Of a DNA stretch of 64,000 bases, positions 1-14,387 are shown piece after piece. The stretch comes from Pardosa pseudoannulata (taxonomy: Eukaryota; Arthropoda; Arachnida; Araneae; Lycosidae). Made by a program: the position numbers and the translations under genes. The notes under the pieces were generated by a model. That model was not told where the DNA came from and did no database searches. It saw nothing but the letters and a program-made list of their open reading frames with translations. The stretch covers positions 156,209,948 to 156,273,947 of the forward strand of contig CM063510.1 in the NCBI GenBank assembly GCA_032207245.1, read 5' to 3'. The number at the start of each line of letters is the position of its first letter. Position 1 is the first letter of the stretch.

Positions 1-336
1 AATCGTTTCTTGTTGACACTAGTGTTTTACATTGTTAAACAACACTATTTATGCCTCTTAACTTTTGAATTAGTTTTTCTCTAGCATGCATTAGGGGTAT
101 AAATATATAAATTATATATAACAGAAAAGGTAATCCATTTTAGTAGACAGGGTTAATTTCCAAAGTGAGACACCTAAAGATCTTTTTCTACAAAAATGCT
201 ATAAAATCTATTGCGTATTCAAATATTTAGTTTTTTCCTTCTGACAAGAGATTTAATATATTTATTTTGAAATCAATAACCTCTTTCTCTTTCAAAATCA
301 GTTTGAAATAATTCAAAATAGTACTATAAAACTCAC
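1..336. other. AT-rich sequence, nothing recognised
   Basis: No coding frame, RNA gene or clear repeat is visible. The sequence is ordinary AT-rich filler leading into the repeat that starts near 337. Confidence 0.6.
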
Positions 337-650
337 AAAACGTACATTCTTACAATACAATTGAATTCCAAGGCAAAAATGTACTAGTTGGCGGATGTGA
401 CTATATTCATAATAAATATCATTAAACGATGTGCTATAAACATGTCTGAAGATTTGAAATTGTTCATATTCATACCATCGAGCTCATGAAACGTACATTC
501 TTACAAAGTGATTGAAATTCATATAGTACAAGGCCAAAACATACTAGTTGGAGGATGTGACTATAGTCATATTAAACAAGTATCACTAAACGATGTGTTA
601 TAAACAGATACGGTTTATAGTACACCGTTTAGTGATAATTGTTTAATATG
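337..650. repeat. Two direct copies plus one inverted partial copy, ending in a 38 bp-stem hairpin
   Basis: A block beginning AAACGTACATTCTTACAA occurs near 338 and again near 489. Both copies carry ACTAGTTGG.GGATGTGACTATA and ACTAAACGATGTG.TATAAAC. The end of the second copy (568-605) is repeated in reverse at 613-650 with 34 of 38 positions matching and only 7 bases between. The result is a strong hairpin. It is probably the remnant of a small fold-back element. Confidence 0.7.
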
Positions 651-1290
651 ATTTACAAAAAATAAAGTTATCCATTAATTAACAATATTTTAATTATTTT
701 GATTTCATATTTATGTGAGCGGAACTAGTGAATAGATAACAAGATTTTTACAATATGAAAAGGATCAAAATAATAAACTATTGTTATATGAAATGGTATG
801 AACTTGTCAAGAATACCGTACTGAAAATAAACCGATTTCCAACAAAACTGATTTCATGTAAAGTATGTTAATCATATTAAAAAAAATGCATCTAACAGAT
901 AAAACACTTTTAAATGAAAATTAGTAAATATTATTTATTATTACGATTTTGAAATGGTTTTACGTATCAAATAATTATTTAAAAATTTAACCGTATGTAC
1001 ACATTTAAATGTGTCACATACTCATGTATGTAATTTATAATTTGTAAATGTAATAACTTCAGTTTTATCACTATAAAATTACGTACATGATTAAAAATTT
1101 TATGTTGGTAAAGGTGTATATGACTCTATTATGCGTATTTAACGCAAAATTATCTTAGTGATGACACTGCCAAATACAAAGTGATGTACCAAAGAAACGA
1201 TTTGAATAGTTTTAACCACTTACATCATCAATTTTTAGCTTTCCATAACATACTTGGTTTTAAAACGTATTTCCACGAGCATACTTAGAA
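651..1290. other. AT-rich sequence, nothing recognised
   Basis: No open frame with coding character, no tRNA-like boxes and no strong repeat was seen. Confidence 0.55.
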
Positions 1291-2430
1291 CAATACCTTG
1301 CGGCGTCAATATTTGTACTTGCATCGACGTCGAATCGCAAAAAGCATTATCCAGCATAGGTACGCCACGTTCGGTGCATTAGCGTATCTGCATAATTTAC
1401 TACAACACACACACGCACAAGCTTATGCAAAAAAATTGTTGGCTTAAGAATTACGCCTGCGAAGGGGGGGGGGTAAAAAATGAAAACATTTTTCCAAACT
1501 GCCTACTTTTATGAAATTCCCTGGCGGCTACCTTTTTCTTTAGATATTTTTTAAAATCCTGTTCCCCCTTCCCACCTCTCTTGCTTTTCCCGAAAACTTT
1601 CCATTTTTTCTCCCACTCTCTCTTCCACGCAAGAACCCCGTTTTGCATGCACAAATGCCTCCATACTTTCGAACCTTTCCCGCATGCATTGACGGCGGTA
1701 AGAAAACACATTCTCCAAGCATACATTCGCCCGCAGTACTAAAGTGAAGGAGGTATCTAAGAAACGACACGTATATTCGCTTGGCCATACAGATACACAT
1801 ATACATATACACACAAAAAACACACGCACGCACACGCATTCGCACCCGCACGCCGGGGATCCTTTTTCGCCGCCCTTGCTCCGGGTTTGTTCTGCTCTCG
1901 AGTCCGGGCCGCACACATCTGCGAAAAGAAACCGCGTCTTTCGTTTTCCCCCCACCGCGCCGGAACCGTTCCATTTTTCTCCCGGGGGGGAGGTCGAGGT
2001 CGGTCGTGGGGAATTACAGAAGAAAAAAAATTCTCCCCTCCTGACTCCCTCCCCCGCTCTCTTTCTCTCTCTCTCGTCGTTCTTTTTATTAGTTTATTTT
2101 TTCGCTCTCTCCCATCTGCCCTCTCTCCGTTCGAAGGCATAAAGTAAACGTTGCTTTGGAACGCGGCTCCGCATTCGCAATGGTGTGTTTTGTGCGTGCG
2201 GCCGAGGCTCTCCGAGTCTGGACGTTGTTTGACTCGAGTTGGATATTTTCTCGGCGGGTGATTCCGAAGATTTTATTTATTCTTTGTCGAATACATATTC
2301 GGAACGAGAAATGCATTATGTTCCGGCGAGGCAACCACTCCCAAAGCTAGTTCTCAGTACTATTTTATCACTTGGTAGGTTCGTCCCTTCTTTCAAGGTG
2401 TCTAAAGTACAAAATTCTTGAAAAATAATC
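1291..2430. promoter_or_regulatory. CpG- and GAGA-rich island, possible promoter or first-exon region
   Basis: This kilobase is visibly richer in G+C and CpG than its surroundings (for example GCGGCCGAGG, CTCGGCGGG and CCGCGCCGG). It holds CT/GA tracts at about 2050-2075 and 2102-2130 that resemble binding sites for GAGA-type factors, and a CA-rich stretch near 1800-1850. Several overlapping frames of 60-144 codons are open on both strands, but none gives a recognisable protein, so I read them as a by-product of base composition. A good donor-like GCG|GTAAGA lies at 1694-1702. A promoter or CpG-rich 5' UTR of a long-intron gene is plausible but unproven; a conserved enhancer is the alternative. 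Confidence 0.4.
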
Positions 2431-2824
2431 ACATTTTTTTTACATCAAATAATAAAACATATTTTTAAAATCCATTGCCAAACTCTACAAGACATCAGTT
2501 CGTTTTTATCTAGGAGTAATATTTTTTCTAATGATACCGGTAGAAATATTCTTCACCGATTATATGGAAGAAACAGTCCCAATTTTTAACTGTCAGTTCT
2601 TGTTTGGCAGCGTAAATCAAATGCAGTCATCGTGACTAGAAAGGCTGTCACTCCGAACTTAAGATTACGCGAAATAGTCAATAAAATCCCTAATTTACAT
2701 CTTAATGACAGAGAACTGATGGGTGCGTCTTACACAAAGGACAAACTTGCATCTGTTTTATCTGTGAAAAAGCTATTCCGAGGAGGTGAAATAACGTGAA
2801 TAACTTATTACGAGATAGAGTTTC
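2431..2824. other. AT-rich sequence, nothing recognised
   Basis: No supported gene or repeat. Confidence 0.5.
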
Positions 2825-3117
<293 letters not shown>

Positions 3118-3121
<4 letters not shown>

Positions 3122-3763
3122 GTACAAGTCGATTTACATACCTGATATTTAGAACAGAAAAGAAAAACGTCAGTACTGATTAACAGCTGTATCACTGACT
3201 ACCCACATCACGGTGTATAGAGATCCTTGTTTATTGAAAGTGTGTTCTATTTATTCATGAGGTGTGAGAGTGTTTGAAACGCTTTAGTTTAATGAGATAC
3301 AGATTTTTACATAGTCTTAGCATAAAGGTACAAGATATGAAACCCCCGAAAAATAATTTTTTTAGCCTCAAAAGTACCATTATATTTTCACAAACCTAAT
3401 ACTGCAAAACGCATGTTTTTACAATGATGAATAAACAGATATTCTTTTTATATTGTACTATTAACTATGCATTTCCTCTCAGGGAATGATAGTTTTCATG
3501 ATAGCTGAATTCTATGCATCATGAATCGCAATTTCGTCAGGAAAGGATATATTGTTCTCTAAATTTACAATGGGATGGATAGTTTTTTAAAACAGTTTAT
3601 TCTCAATAATATGTTGCTTTCTAAAAACATTTAACTATTGTTAACAGTTTTGCAAGCTATTTTTTCTGCATACCCCCAAAAATATTTTAAGCAAAATTTG
3701 CAACACCAATATTAGGGTTATCAACTGTTTGTTTTTGCCTAGGAACGTAATATCAAATTGGTT
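3118..3763. other. AT-rich sequence, nothing recognised
   Basis: Unique-looking AT-rich DNA between two microsatellites, with no coding frame. Confidence 0.5.
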
Positions 3764-3897
3764 TTGAAATATATATACTCATACGTACATATATACATAC
3801 ACACACATATTATATATATGTGCATATATATATATACATATATGTGTATATATATGTACACATATACATATATATACATTTATATACAAACACACAC

Positions 3898-3979
<82 letters not shown>

Positions 3980-3992
3980 TAGATAGATAGAG

Positions 3993-4025
<33 letters not shown>

Positions 4026-4026
4026 T
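3764..4026. repeat. Compound microsatellite: TACA/TA then (GATA)n
   Basis: TA and TACA repeats grade into a long TA run (3901-3976) and end in about twelve GATA tetramers (3975-4024). Open frames here are repeat translations. Confidence 0.97.
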
Positions 4027-5069
4027 TTCCAAACATATTTGATATTGTGTCTCTAGATAGAATAAACAGTTATACTTTGTAGAGTGGTGCATTGTATTTT
4101 AAAAACTTTGTAACATTATTTAACAAATATTCTTACGCAAATTATTTTCTATGTAAGTCTACATACATTATGTATTCAGTATAGTATGGATACTTCAATT
4201 TTTTTTTCTAAAATCTCAATTTTACTGCAGTGTATGAACTTCAATAAAGAAGTTTTCTCACTATTTAGAGGCTCTTTCAGTGTTTCTCAATGCTCCAATA
4301 AAACTTTAAATAAAGTAATTTTTTTGTAAATAGATTCAATGAATAATTATAAAGAGTAACGAGTAAATGACTTTCATTTGAGTTTTGTAAGATAATATAT
4401 GAATGATTGAAGCGAAATACTCTTTTCACTTTAAACTGTTTTAAATTGGTTGTTTAAAAAATCTGTATTTTCAATCATGTGCCGATGCTTCGATGAAGGT
4501 TTGAATAATAATTTTTTGCTGTAATTCATATGAAATGAATCAGTAGAATTTTCTGTACTAAGAATTTTGAGGTGAAAATATTATTAAAAAATATGAGCTC
4601 AAACAGACACATATCAGAATGAGGGCATTTATTTCATCTGTTATAAATAATATGCTGTCGAGTATCGTCGTTAGTTTTACAATTTTTGTATTCATCGTTG
4701 TACTAATAGCAAAAATAGTGTCTCAAAATATAAAATTGCTGCTTTGTATATAAATAAGTGATTTCTTACTTAACATAAAATGAATTTTAAAAAAAATTTA
4801 AAAATATTTATCATTTCAGATTGAGTTGAAATATGGTATTTATTTTCATAACTGTTACATGTTAATTGTTTTCATTTTACCGCGTTTTTTGTTATTCCTA
4901 ATAATCAGTTTATAATTTTATCAAATAACTATATTGACCTATCCTCGTGTGTTTATAGCAAATATTTGGGTAAGATTAAATATACCAGAATAAATTGATA
5001 CCTAAGAAATTATTTGGAGCAGCTTTAATAGCAAACTTCTCTGCATTAGCAACGACCTATAACGAGCCC

Positions 5070-5073
<4 letters not shown>
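4027..5073. other. AT-rich sequence, nothing recognised
   Basis: About one kilobase of AT-rich DNA without coding frames, tRNA-like boxes or obvious repeats. Confidence 0.5.

Positions 5074-5112
<39 letters not shown>
5074..5112. repeat. (AC)n(AT)n microsatellite
   Basis: About sixteen AC dinucleotides followed by ATATATATA. Confidence 0.95.
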
Positions 5113-5113
<1 letters not shown>

Positions 5114-5524
5114 ATGATATTTCAATCCAAAACTGATCAACGTAATCATAATTTTGTTTTAAAATAATTTTCAGACTATTATATCCTTAAATTCCAACAT
5201 TTGGCAAAACTCTGGAAATTTGGTAATTTCACATACATCAAAATTAATTTCTGCTTGCTTCAGCACTACTTATATAACTTAATTACGCTTCTTCCCGTGC
5301 CACCTCGTGACTAACCATTAAAACCCTAATTGGCTGGCTCAGAGAACTATATGAGGTTATATACGGGTTTTGTACGTGAAACACTCTTTAGATATATTGC
5401 ATCTATAAACTGCCATTTTTCTTTTCTAAATTTCCTTCTATTCTCTTCGACTACCTGATCATTAACGACTGCACCCAAGAAAATATGAATCTCCTTTTTA
5501 TCTTTAAGACTGGTTAAAATGCCA

Positions 5525-5575
5525 ATTAGATATATATACATACATACATACATATATGTGTGTGTGTGTGTGTGT
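5525..5575. repeat. (TACA)n / (GT)n microsatellite
   Basis: TATATATACATACATACATACATA is followed directly by a GT run. The 68-codon reverse frame over 5347-5553 partly reads this repeat; its remaining part matches nothing I know. Confidence 0.93.
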
Positions 5576-5589
5576 ATTTGTAACGTGAG

Positions 5590-7345
5590 AAATTTATATC
5601 CGCCAGTTACAATAAATTTTATTCCCTATTATTTTTAACTACCCTGGCTTACTGACCAATGAGTGAGTCGATGAATAATACTCAGTCGTGGCTTCGTACA
5701 AGGAAGTAGCTAAGTCCGTGGTGGAATTTTCACTTTATTTTTGATTCAGAAAAGAACATGTTTCTCTGACAGTAACAGAACATGGAATGATACAAAAAAA
5801 AAAAAAAACATTTTTCTATTACAAATTTATCTTGCACTGGGAGAGATTTCTCATGAGAGCACAGCTTAATAACCGTTATTAACAGTGAGAAAGGAACTTA
5901 GATCATTGGAAAACTTGAACCATTTTTCTTAGGACAATTGGAAAATGTGACGAGTGGATAGGGAATCAGCATTTATTTCAGAGTTATCTTTGGGGGGCTG
6001 CTAAAAAGAATTTTAAGTCATCGAACACTCCTTTAAATAAGATATTACGCTCATGGGAAGAGAGATTTGGAAGACTGATAAGGTGAAAACTAAAAAATTA
6101 GAGAGAAATTTTAAATTTAATAATTTTGATATATATAGTGTGTATGTGTGTGAACTTGATCTACGCCGGAAGTTTCAGCGCTAAAGAACTGCATCCTTGA
6201 TCATAAAGGGTTTTTTGAACTTCCAAGTATGGGTGTTTATCTGAAGCCAAAAGTTCCCAAGAGGGGCGAAGCCCTCTTCTGGAGGTCATTGAATCCCTTC
6301 AAAGGGGTCGGTCGCTACCACTGCCGGGAAGGGAAGGGTGAAGAGATTAAAAAAAAATAAATAAATAAAAAAAAACCAGGAGAATGGAATTGCGAAGAAA
6401 GAAGAATGGAGCAGGAACTTCCGCCAAACGCTCAATCAATAGGGGAAAGTCGTTGGGTTGACCCTTGTTTTTCCAGTTAAAGTCTCCCGAGTAACACTTA
6501 AATCGATTTGTCTTAATTAATGAAACGAAAACGAATTTCTCATTAATTTGAATATTGGAAATGACTTTCTTAACCTGTTGCCTGCTTAGATCAATGCAGT
6601 GTGGGTTATAGGAATAGCATGCAGTAGAATATTTGTGTTATATTTAATGTAACTGGGCAAAATTAGTCTCGCCGTTACATAAGAATTTTAACCACTATTA
6701 TTTTGAATTGCCCGGGCTTACTAGGAAATGAGAGTACCCTAAGTAATATGCAATCGTGGCTCCATTAAAAAGAATCAGCAAAGTTCAGCATAGTAGAACT
6801 TCATTAAGACTAAAAATGAAAGCCTTTACAGGATAAAGGCTGCTTTTCATGGAAAACACATTTCTATTATGCATTTCACCTAAGCTGTTAGTCTCATGGG
6901 AAAAAATCCTCTTGACTCTGGTTAGTCAGCGTTATAGAGCAATTTACGCATTGGAATAGTGAACTATTTTCTTGAGATAGCTTGATAGATGTGGCAAGTA
7001 GACAGAACAGTAGCATTTATTTCAGGGTTAGATTTACGAGACGGGTGAAAGAATTTAAGTCAGTAAACATTCCTTTAAATGTGAGATTTTGTGGCTGGAA
7101 AATTAGGTATGAAAGATATGTGAAAGGAAAAAAGGAGAATTTTAGGTAGATACTTTAGGCTTAACAATTTAGATAAATTACACACACCACAGACACATAT
7201 TACTTCTAAAATCGATATATACAATTCTCCTTTTCCTCTTTCTGTTTTGTAATACCTGATTTCCCAGTCATAAAATGTCAGATAAAGGTGTGTTCTAATT
7301 CTTTTTACCCGTCTCTCAAAACTAAAGTAACTTCCAAGTCTGGCA
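5590..7345. repeat. Old ~0.5 kb direct duplication with an inverted third partial copy
   Basis: About 5590-6125 and 6670-7175 share ordered blocks. Examples are CTGGCTTACT/CGGGCTTACT, TCGTGGCT, GCATTTATTTCAG, AATTTAAGTCA and CTCCTTTAAAT. Part of the second copy (about 7030-7150) recurs reversed at about 7225-7345, including CGGGT..AAAGAATT and GGAAAATCAGGTAT-like blocks. The copies are diverged and no protein is encoded. This is probably an unnamed transposable element. Confidence 0.65.
6230..6340. other. GC-rich unexplained patch
   Basis: This patch stands out in composition. It contains GAGGGGCGAAGCCCTC, a good inverted repeat (GAGGG.CGAAG.CCCTC), and is followed by an A-rich TAAATAAATAAA tract, as in a retroposed fragment. 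It lies between the two duplicated blocks. I cannot name it. Confidence 0.35.
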
Positions 7346-7436
7346 GGTTTGTAACTCTGAAATAATTTTTACTCCCATATTAACAAACAAATTAATTTTG
7401 GTTTAGATATAAGTTTGAATAATAAGCACAAGCATA

Positions 7437-7588
<152 letters not shown>

Positions 7589-7640
7589 TAGGTCCAGGGC
7601 TAATAAATGTGTAGAACGTGCATGCACGCAAGCTGTCAAA
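7589..7640 (-). repeat. RepC fragment abutting a TA array
   Basis: Read in reverse it is a short unit containing ACGTTCTACACAT and TTAGCCCTGGACC, immediately followed by the TA array. Very similar units occur near 15870 and 14388, and a weaker one near 17905. It may be the 3' end of a retroelement family with a TA-rich tail. Confidence 0.5.
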
Positions 7641-7954
7641 TATCTAGGGCTGCTAATAGAATAATTATTAAAATAAGCTAATAAACCAAATAATAGCTAA
7701 ATAGTTTAAATATGATAATTAGGCTCTTTTGAGAAAGATTTTACTGAAAATATTTTGAAAATTTATTTATCAATCCATCTTTTCGAAGCTGGGAATAACC
7801 GTTACATTTGCACAATAATTATTTAATGAATACTTTTCCCATACTTTGTAATTTAAAAATAAATTGAAAGGGTGGCCTAAAACTATCTTGTACGAAGGCG
7901 GCTTTAGCCCAGTCTTGGTCCTGTGTACACAAATATTGACATATCTAATTATCT
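7641..7954. other. AT-rich sequence, nothing recognised
   Basis: No gene or repeat supported. Confidence 0.45.
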
Positions 7955-8309
<355 letters not shown>

Positions 8310-9030
8310 TATAGTGTTCCGTATTTATCAACAGCTGTTAGCTTTGCACGTCACCTGCCGTTATGACTTACTATTATTGTGCAAGATAGTCTATTTCCTT
8401 CAGGAAGGCTGTTGGCAAATCTTTGCAGCCATTTTAATGTATTTCGGCGTTTTACCGATTCTTACAAAAGCATAGTATCCCTTTAATATGATCCAAAAAT
8501 TAATGTCTAGAATTCTGTCTCGTTTGAGGGAGAATTTTATTCACAACAAAATGATGTCGAAATTGCGATTGTTATGTAAAACAAAATACTAGTATTATTC
8601 CTTCGTTTCCTGTTTGAATTCCTATTCAAGTCATCAATGGATTTTCAGGTGGACAAAATTTGATTGAAATTTATTATTTGGATTCCTTTTATTAAAGTGA
8701 AATATAATTAAGTATGAGAAGCAGAATGATTTTATTTAATATCTAATATCCTGTAATAATAGAATTATTACTAAAATATACAATGCAATTATTACTAATA
8801 ACTTTAACCGTTTGTCAAAGAAAGTTTTGGATTTTATGAATATCTGAAAATTCTATATGCATTTTTATTTGTCATATCCCTTTGAAATGTATGAATTACA
8901 TACCTTAGAGCATGTAAAATAAAAATTGCCTCAAATTTATACGTTTAAAAACATAAAATCAGTTAATTGTGTATTTAATAGTAGCATTATAATAAAATAA
9001 GAAATTTTTAATTGAAGTTTTAATTTTTTT
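8310..9030. other. AT-rich sequence, nothing recognised
   Basis: No gene or clear repeat supported. Confidence 0.45.
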
Positions 9031-9057
9031 ACACAGACACACACGCACGCACGCACG

Positions 9058-9143
<86 letters not shown>
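9031..9143. repeat. (AC)n(AT)n microsatellite
   Basis: CA/GCAC repeats followed by about 60 bp of TA. Confidence 0.97.
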
Positions 9144-9146
<3 letters not shown>

Positions 9147-9339
9147 TGTTTACAACATTTTATATTTTCTTGAAAATTGAAAACAAAATAATTATGATTT
9201 TCAATGCTGCAATATACTTAAACATCGTGTTTATGCATAAGGATTTTGAACATTTTCTTTTATTCTTTTTGTTAGTTCGAGAAATGTGATAGACGTATAA
9301 TCGTAAATACAGTTGGTATTATCTTTATGTTTTCATTAA

Positions 9340-10110
9340 GGATGAGAAAATCAATCAATTTTTTTATGAAATTAGCAATTATGATGTAAAAAAAGTATTT
9401 TAAATATAACTCAAGTTTTTTTCCAAACGATGTTTTTGTTATTACTTGCAAAATCTGATAAATGTATCACCATGAATGAAATTTGAAGTAATTTTAAAGT
9501 ATACATGTATAAGAAAAAATGTTTTATTTTTAAAAGTTCAAATATATGAAGTAAAAGAGAATTTTTTAACTTCATATCGGGTTTTCTTTATAGAGTGTTT
9601 TCATAACTTCTGTACATAATACACCATGAATGCAGTTTGATATAGTTTAAAAGTATATAATTTAAGTAAGAAAAATCGTTTAATTTTTACAAATTAAAAT
9701 TTGTGATGTAAAAAAGGATATTTTAACTACAAATCGTTTTTTATCTAAACAACGTTTTTATAATCTACGCACATAATCTGTTACATGCATCACCATGAAA
9801 GCAATTTGATATAATTTTAAAGTATATATTTAAGAAAACAAAAATTGCTTTAGTTTTACAAAAAAAAAAAAAAAAATGATGGACGTAAAACAGGATTTTT
9901 AACTGTAAATCGTTTTTTTCTCTAAACAGTATTTTTATAACTTACATAATTTGATACAACGCATCACCATGAATGCAGTTTAATATAATTTTTTAAAGTA
10001 TACATTTACGGCAAAGGAGATCGTTTTATTTTTGCAAAATAAAAACTATGATTTTCAAAGAGGTATTTTAAGTTAGTGTTCCCTAAGCAGTTTTTTTATT
10101 ACTGCTGCAC
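9340..10110. repeat. Tandem repeat of ~155-175 bp, about 4.5 units
   Basis: The landmark CACCATGAA recurs at 9468, 9622, 9791 and 9964 (spacings 154, 169 and 173). Each is followed by a GCAGTTTGATATAATTTTAAAGTATA-type block, then AAAAATCGTTTTAATTTTTACAAA, and preceded by ACGTTTTTATAA. Units differ by substitutions and small indels, so the array is old. No coding capacity. Confidence 0.85.
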
Positions 10111-10439
10111 ATAATTACTACAAAGGTATTTAATATACAGTTTTGAAATTTTGTTTACACTGAAATATCAGAATTAAAAATAAGAGAAATTAAAATTGGT
10201 GTGTATTGATGCCTAAAACTAAAAAGTTATTTTTTATGTCTTGCTTATATTCAATATAATTATTGTTCATCTCTAATTTCCTTATATGTCATGTCTTTAC
10301 TGTTTTAACAAAATATAAGTGTTAGGAATTTATTTTTATATTCTAGTGTTATATACAGGTTATTTGAAATTCATAAAGTATTAATATATGATGTATTAAA
10401 GCGTTTAGATACTACATATTTGTCAATAAAGTATATAGT

Positions 10440-10440
10440 T

Positions 10441-10475
<35 letters not shown>

Positions 10476-10476
10476 A

Positions 10477-10508
<32 letters not shown>

Positions 10509-10521
10509 AATATATATATAT
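10440..10521. repeat. (AC)n(AT)n microsatellite with AATATA interruptions
   Basis: A short CA run, then TA repeats broken by AAATATATA. Confidence 0.95.
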
Positions 10522-12174
10522 ACCTACAAAATGAAGTTTATTTTGTTTTACATAATAATTACTCTATTACTTTGTTCTAAATAGTGTTATTGAGAAAACT
10601 ACAATTCAGAATTTTCATTACATTAAAATTTTTATTAAAAAAAATTTATTAATCTATGAAATGTGTACTAGATATAATACTGTAATAACAACAATGTAAT
10701 TGTAATCCCACAGTGATTCAATACAATATGAAGTTTAAATGATCTGTCTCAATGAAATCATTATTTCATAAGTGTATTTTATATTTTAACATTTTTCACG
10801 CCAATGATCCCATACGGGACCATGCAATCTAAAATTTAATTAAAAGTAAAAATTCACTAAAACAGTTTTTATTACAAAAAAATTACACTTTTAAATGCAA
10901 GTTATACTTGATTTTTTATATGGGAATTATGTGTGAAATAATTGTGCATCGTACAGAAATTTGTAAAATAAAAAATAGCTTCTTGTAGTATTTTTACATA
11001 GCATTACTTGAAAATTCCTAAAATCTGGAAAGTCTGATCAGATTTTGTCAAATATCATATATTTAAACAATTCTTCTAGTTTAATGATAAAAAAAAATCA
11101 GATATGAAAAAATAATGCTCTTTCTTGCGGAAAAAGCTGCATGTTCTCAAAATGGAACATTGATTTGTTACACTGTACTAAATTACATATTTTTTTCTAT
11201 GTAAAATAAAATATTAGGGTTCCCAAATGAGAACAGGCCAAAATTACTCAACCTTTTTTATTTTTTCAAAAGTGTCCTTTACTATAATCATTTTAATTGC
11301 AGTATATTGTAATAATATATAAATGTTTTATTTAGTTATGCTAGTAATTTTGGCTGTACATGATCATTAACAATTTTTATAAAAATAGATATATATGTAT
11401 GTGTGTATAATTTGTTTGGGCTAATTAACTTTAAAAAACGTCTTTACAAACTTTATTACGAAAGTAAAACCACAGAATGTATTAATGGGGCTAAATGCAT
11501 TGTAAATATTGTATAATGTATTGCAAAGCAAGACATCTGTTATAATTTAATGAATTTGTAATTTAATGTATAATTTAATTATATGTAAATTTTAGATTTA
11601 TATTTTTATATTTGTGTATGAGCATGCACAATTATTTTTGTTATATAACTTTTATGTTAATTTTTGGCTTTTCACAAAGTCTTTAATATGTATGAATAAA
11701 TTTTATATATATAAATGTTGATGCACAAATTTACATTTTAATATTTGATGATGAGTTTGTTTCAAATGAATATGGCATTGCCATATAAATTTGCATCTAA
11801 ATTGTTTAATATGAGAATTTTTGTATTTATGTATTTCATAGCATTTAAAGGTACAGTAATTTACAGATGCTATATATTACAAACAGTTGGGTATTGTATT
11901 TACGTCGGGTATTGTATAATTCCAGACAGCTGCAATATGTGCTCAGGAAGACGACAGCTGCCTAGATAACCTAGCATAGTTTTAAAACCAGCATTAATAT
12001 GTTCTTTCTAAATATTTATGTGTCTAGTGAACTTTACACTGAAGAACACTAAAATATATTAAATTTCCCATCACTCATCTCAGCTTTTTGTAGTCTAAAA
12101 ATACACACACAAATATATATCTATATATAGACAAACGTATGTGTGCGATCAATCAAAGTAAAACTAGTACACTA
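10522..12174. other. AT-rich sequence, no supported gene
   Basis: A long AT-rich stretch. A 74-codon forward frame at 11745-11969 is hydrophobic and Met/Phe-rich, as expected of chance frames in such DNA, and matches nothing I recognise. No RNA gene seen. Confidence 0.5.
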
Positions 12175-12960
12175 AGCTTTTTCTGAAATTTATATGGTTC
12201 AGGACCTTTCCCGAAATATTTTCAATGTACACATTACAAGATTTTTTTAAACTTATTGAAGTTTGTATACATTATTAGTTTCTACTGCAAATGTTAATCG
12301 TGTTCAATCACAAACAGAGTAAAAATATTTCTTCGCATTAGAACTTGGCACAAGAGGTTGATAAATTTATCATTACTTTTGGTATATGTAAGCACAGAAA
12401 TAACTGCAGATAAAAGTTTTAACACACTGGCCTCAAAAGCTAGATCAATAAATTTACTACTGCAAAATATAAAGTAGTATTTTAAATTACTGATTATACC
12501 ATTCTCTTTTTAAATTTTATTGTCATATAAGGTATGTAATTTCAAAAGAAAAGTAAATGCTTATGTCACAATCCTTCTCTCAATATTTTTAAAAATTTTC
12601 CTAGTCATTCACAAAAATTACTTTATTCACAAAAGTTTAATTTCATCTAGTAAATATTGAGGCATACAATAAATAGACTCCAGAATTTATCAGGTAAATT
12701 TAAACCTCATAAGAACTTTGAACGTAAATTAAAAAGAACAATAAGGTTGTAAATGTATTTTTAATCATACAATAAAGTTACGTACAGCTTTGATAATCAA
12801 TTTTATGACATAATTATTAATGCATGCAAAATCATGGATGCATATGACTTATGCATGTACTTTAAATGTGTATGTGTGTATGCTTTATAATTTTTTTTTT
12901 ATGAGAGTGAGAATTTATTGTACTTTGAATTAAGAGTTTATGATATCCCCTCAAAGAGCA
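12175..12960 (+). repeat. RepB copy 1
   Basis: Shares ordered blocks with 16340-17075 and 53540-54650: TTCCCGAAATATTTT near the left, then CTTCGCATTAGAAC, GGCACAAGAGGTTGA, AAAGTTTTAAC, a TTATTGTCATA block, CCAGAATTTATCAGGTAAATTTAAAC, and TTTTATGACATAATTATTAATG near the right. It is a dispersed element of about 0.7 kb with no coding frame in this copy. Class unknown. Confidence 0.75.
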
Positions 12961-13514
12961 TTTCTGCCTACATCACTGCTTTTACTGCCTAATTTGAGAT
13001 TTTAAATGTAATAATTTTGTCAAAATTTTTAGTTAAATGTCAAATAAAACTATTAATTTATTTTACTGAAAAAATACTTTTCTCAATATTTAAACAACAT
13101 ATGCTTATTTAGGTGGACATGGGTAAAACATAGTTAACTTGCACGGTATACTTGTACAATATACCAATTTTTCAATTATTCAGTATATTTAATTTATTGG
13201 GTATAACCTATGTCTCCTAACGTGATTTAATTTTTTTATTTTTAATATCTGAAATTGAATAAAAAAAGCATAGCGTGAAAAAATTTTTATATTGACTGAC
13301 TGTATAGATATACATACAGTAAAACCTTTCTTTCAAAATTGTCTTTAAAAAAGCTTTGGAGCATAAAAGGATAGTTTTTTTAGAGAGGCAGTTTATGAAT
13401 AGAGATAATGGTTATCGAATAGTCCAGTTATTAAATTTGTTTAATTTATTTCATGTCTATTGAGCTCTACCGCCAAGATACTTGCTACTTGCTGTTGCCA
13501 AGAATGTTAACAGT

Positions 13515-14285
<771 letters not shown>

Positions 14286-14387
14286 TAGAAAATGAAATAT
14301 GGTGATAAAATTCAAAAAGTATTTTCAGTAAAATCCTCTTTTTTTTAAATACTGGGTTAGCAAAGTTAATAGTAATTCTATTCGTTA

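Noticed and set aside
1540..2142. Overlapping 127-144 codon frames on both strands
   Set aside because: Both strands and several frames are open together because the region is GC-rich. Cys/Arg-rich and CA-repeat-derived peptides, no domain recognised.
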